From Pedobacter arcticus A12 (GTDB lineage Bacteria; Bacteroidota; Bacteroidia; Sphingobacteriales; Sphingobacteriaceae): a stretch of 64,000 bases of DNA. The notes beneath the pieces are model-generated. The model ran no database searches. It had not been told where the DNA came from and was given only the letters and a program-made list of their open reading frames with translations. How positions within the stretch are numbered: position 1 is the stretch's first letter; the number at the start of each line of letters is the position of its first letter. The position numbers were made by a program, and so were the translations under genes. Below, piece by piece: positions 63,382 to 64,000 of this stretch. The stretch lies in the NCBI RefSeq assembly GCF_000302595.1, contig NZ_JH947127.1, positions 388,116 to 452,115 of the forward strand. Reading direction: 5' to 3'.

Positions 63382-64000
63382 ATGCCATTTAATAAAGACA
63401 GGAACAGTCGCGATGACAACTCCGGAAGAGACCACAAAAAGTCTGACAGATCTGAATCTACCGGCAGATCCAATCGCGAAGACAGTAACAACCCACCTTT
63501 TTCAAAATTCAGAAAAGACGATTCTAGCTTCAGCCAGGACAGAAAACCTTATAGCGATAAGCGAGAAGGTTCTGGGGATAGAAAACCTTATGGAACCCGC
63601 GATAGCGGAAGTTCTTACGGCGACAGAAAACCTTACGGCGATAAGCGAGAAGGTTCTGGAGATAGAAAACCTTATGGAACCCGCGATAGCGGAAGTTCTT
63701 ACGGTGACAGAAAACCTTACGGCGATAAGCGAGAAGGCTCTGGAGATAAAAAGCCTTACGGAACTCGCGATAGCGGAAGTTCTTACGGCGACAGAAAACC
63801 TTACGGCGATAAGCGAGAAGGCTCTGGAGATAAAAAGCCTTACGGAACTCGCGATAGCGGAAGTTCTTACGACGACAGAAAACCTTACGGCGATAAGCGA
63901 GAAGGCTCTGGAGATAAAAAGCCTTACGGAACTCGCGATAGCGGAAGTTCTTACGGCGACAGAAAACCTTACGGCGATAAGCGAGAAGGCTCTGGAGATA
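63382..64000 (+). CDS. Protein with 28-residue Arg/Lys/Gly/Ser repeats (3' end outside window), perhaps the N-terminus of an rRNA pseudouridine synthase
   Basis: Open from the ATG at 63382 to the window edge without stop. A hydrophilic Asp/Arg/Ser-rich N-terminus (MPFNKDRNSRDDNSGRDHKK) is followed by the repeat D-R-K-P-Y-G-D-K-R-E-G-S-G-D and K/R-K-P-Y-G-T-R-D-S-G-S-S-Y-G, predicted disordered and basic. I recall similar extensions on RluB/RsuA-type pseudouridine synthases in Pedobacter; the catalytic domain would be past the window. A DEAD-box helicase tail is an alternative. The protein is truncated by the window, not mutated. Confidence 0.6.
   Translation, partial: MPFNKDRNSRDDNSGRDHKKSDRSESTGRSNREDSNNPPFSKFRKDDSSFSQDRKPYSDKREGSGDRKPYGTRDSGSSYGDRKPYGDKREGSGDRKPYGTRDSGSSYGDRKPYGDKREGSGDKKPYGTRDSGSSYGDRKPYGDKREGSGDKKPYGTRDSGSSYDDRKPYGDKREGSGDKKPYGTRDSGSSYGDRKPYGDKREGSGD
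63538..64000 (+). repeat. 84-bp in-frame coding minisatellite
   Basis: Units start at 63538, 63622, 63706, 63790, 63874 and 63958 (last incomplete), each exactly 84 bases (28 codons). Units differ by few bases; unit 5 begins after a Gly-to-Asp change (YDD). Copy number outside the window is unknown. Confidence 0.9.

Noticed and set aside
63538..64000. The repeat array as a CRISPR.
   Set aside because: Units are 84 bases, contiguous, in frame with a coding sequence, and have no variable spacers. No cas gene is present.

Overview
The window looks like a chromosomal segment of a free-living Bacteroidota bacterium of the Sphingobacteriaceae type, probably Pedobacter or a close relative. This rests on protein content and style: a SusC/SusD pair driven by a FecI/FecR switch, type IX secretion sorting domains, CarboxypepD_reg outer-membrane receptors, a Bacteroidota-type S1 protein, and promoters of the form TAnnTTTG. 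I did no database search, so the genus is an inference from remembered families.

Layout. 1-9.4 kb: SGNH-like gene cut by the window edge; the yigZ-EamA-ribD operon; prmC; a two-gene DUF6934 cassette; xerD; aroQ; a frameshifted MFS transporter; a glycosyltransferase and a lipid A-type acyltransferase. 9.4-18.7 kb: WbqC-like protein, corA, rpsA with a clear terminator, secreted cupin, a catalytically degenerate Nudix regulator divergent from pfkA / BadF-like kinase / gap, then purU. 18.7-25.8 kb: decayed DNA with an internally deleted receptor gene, an intact receptor, tgt, an LptF/G-type permease and an EamA transporter. 26-43.2 kb: the main accessory locus. It contains an ECF sigma factor, a FecR anti-sigma factor, SusC with an STN domain, SusD, a BACON/beta-helix lipoprotein, a YdcF protein with hemopexin-like repeats, two NAGPA-type phosphodiester glycosidases, an NHL propeller, an EEP-fold phosphodiesterase and an SGNH hydrolase. 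No glycoside hydrolase of an ordinary GH family is visible, so the locus looks specialised for a phosphodiester-containing substrate.

43.3-44.9 kb is AT-rich with no confident gene. 44.9-48 kb holds a metalloprotease/propeller/barrel protein and a LapA-domain protein. 48-54.8 kb is a damaged iron or redox locus: fragments of an AraC regulator and a DUF4374-like protein meet at a deletion scar, followed by an intact minus-strand operon of ankyrin protein, DUF2271 protein, PepSY-flavodoxin-reductase and ApbE. 55-64 kb returns to housekeeping: tRNA-His with an unusual acceptor-stem mismatch, rnhA, fbp, a phosphoesterase, tRNA methyltransferase, lepA, folD, DUF1456, a VOC protein, a lytic transglycosylase, and the start of a protein with an 84-bp coding minisatellite that runs off the window.

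How the parts work together. The FecI/FecR/STN-SusC triad suggests that outer-membrane binding of the substrate switches on the degradative locus. The Nudix regulator next to pfkA and gap suggests local control of glycolysis. ApbE, the PepSY reductase and DUF2271 look like a transmembrane electron-transfer unit carrying covalent flavin. At least seven genes have a TAnnTTTG box only 3-8 nt before the start codon, so leaderless transcription appears common here.
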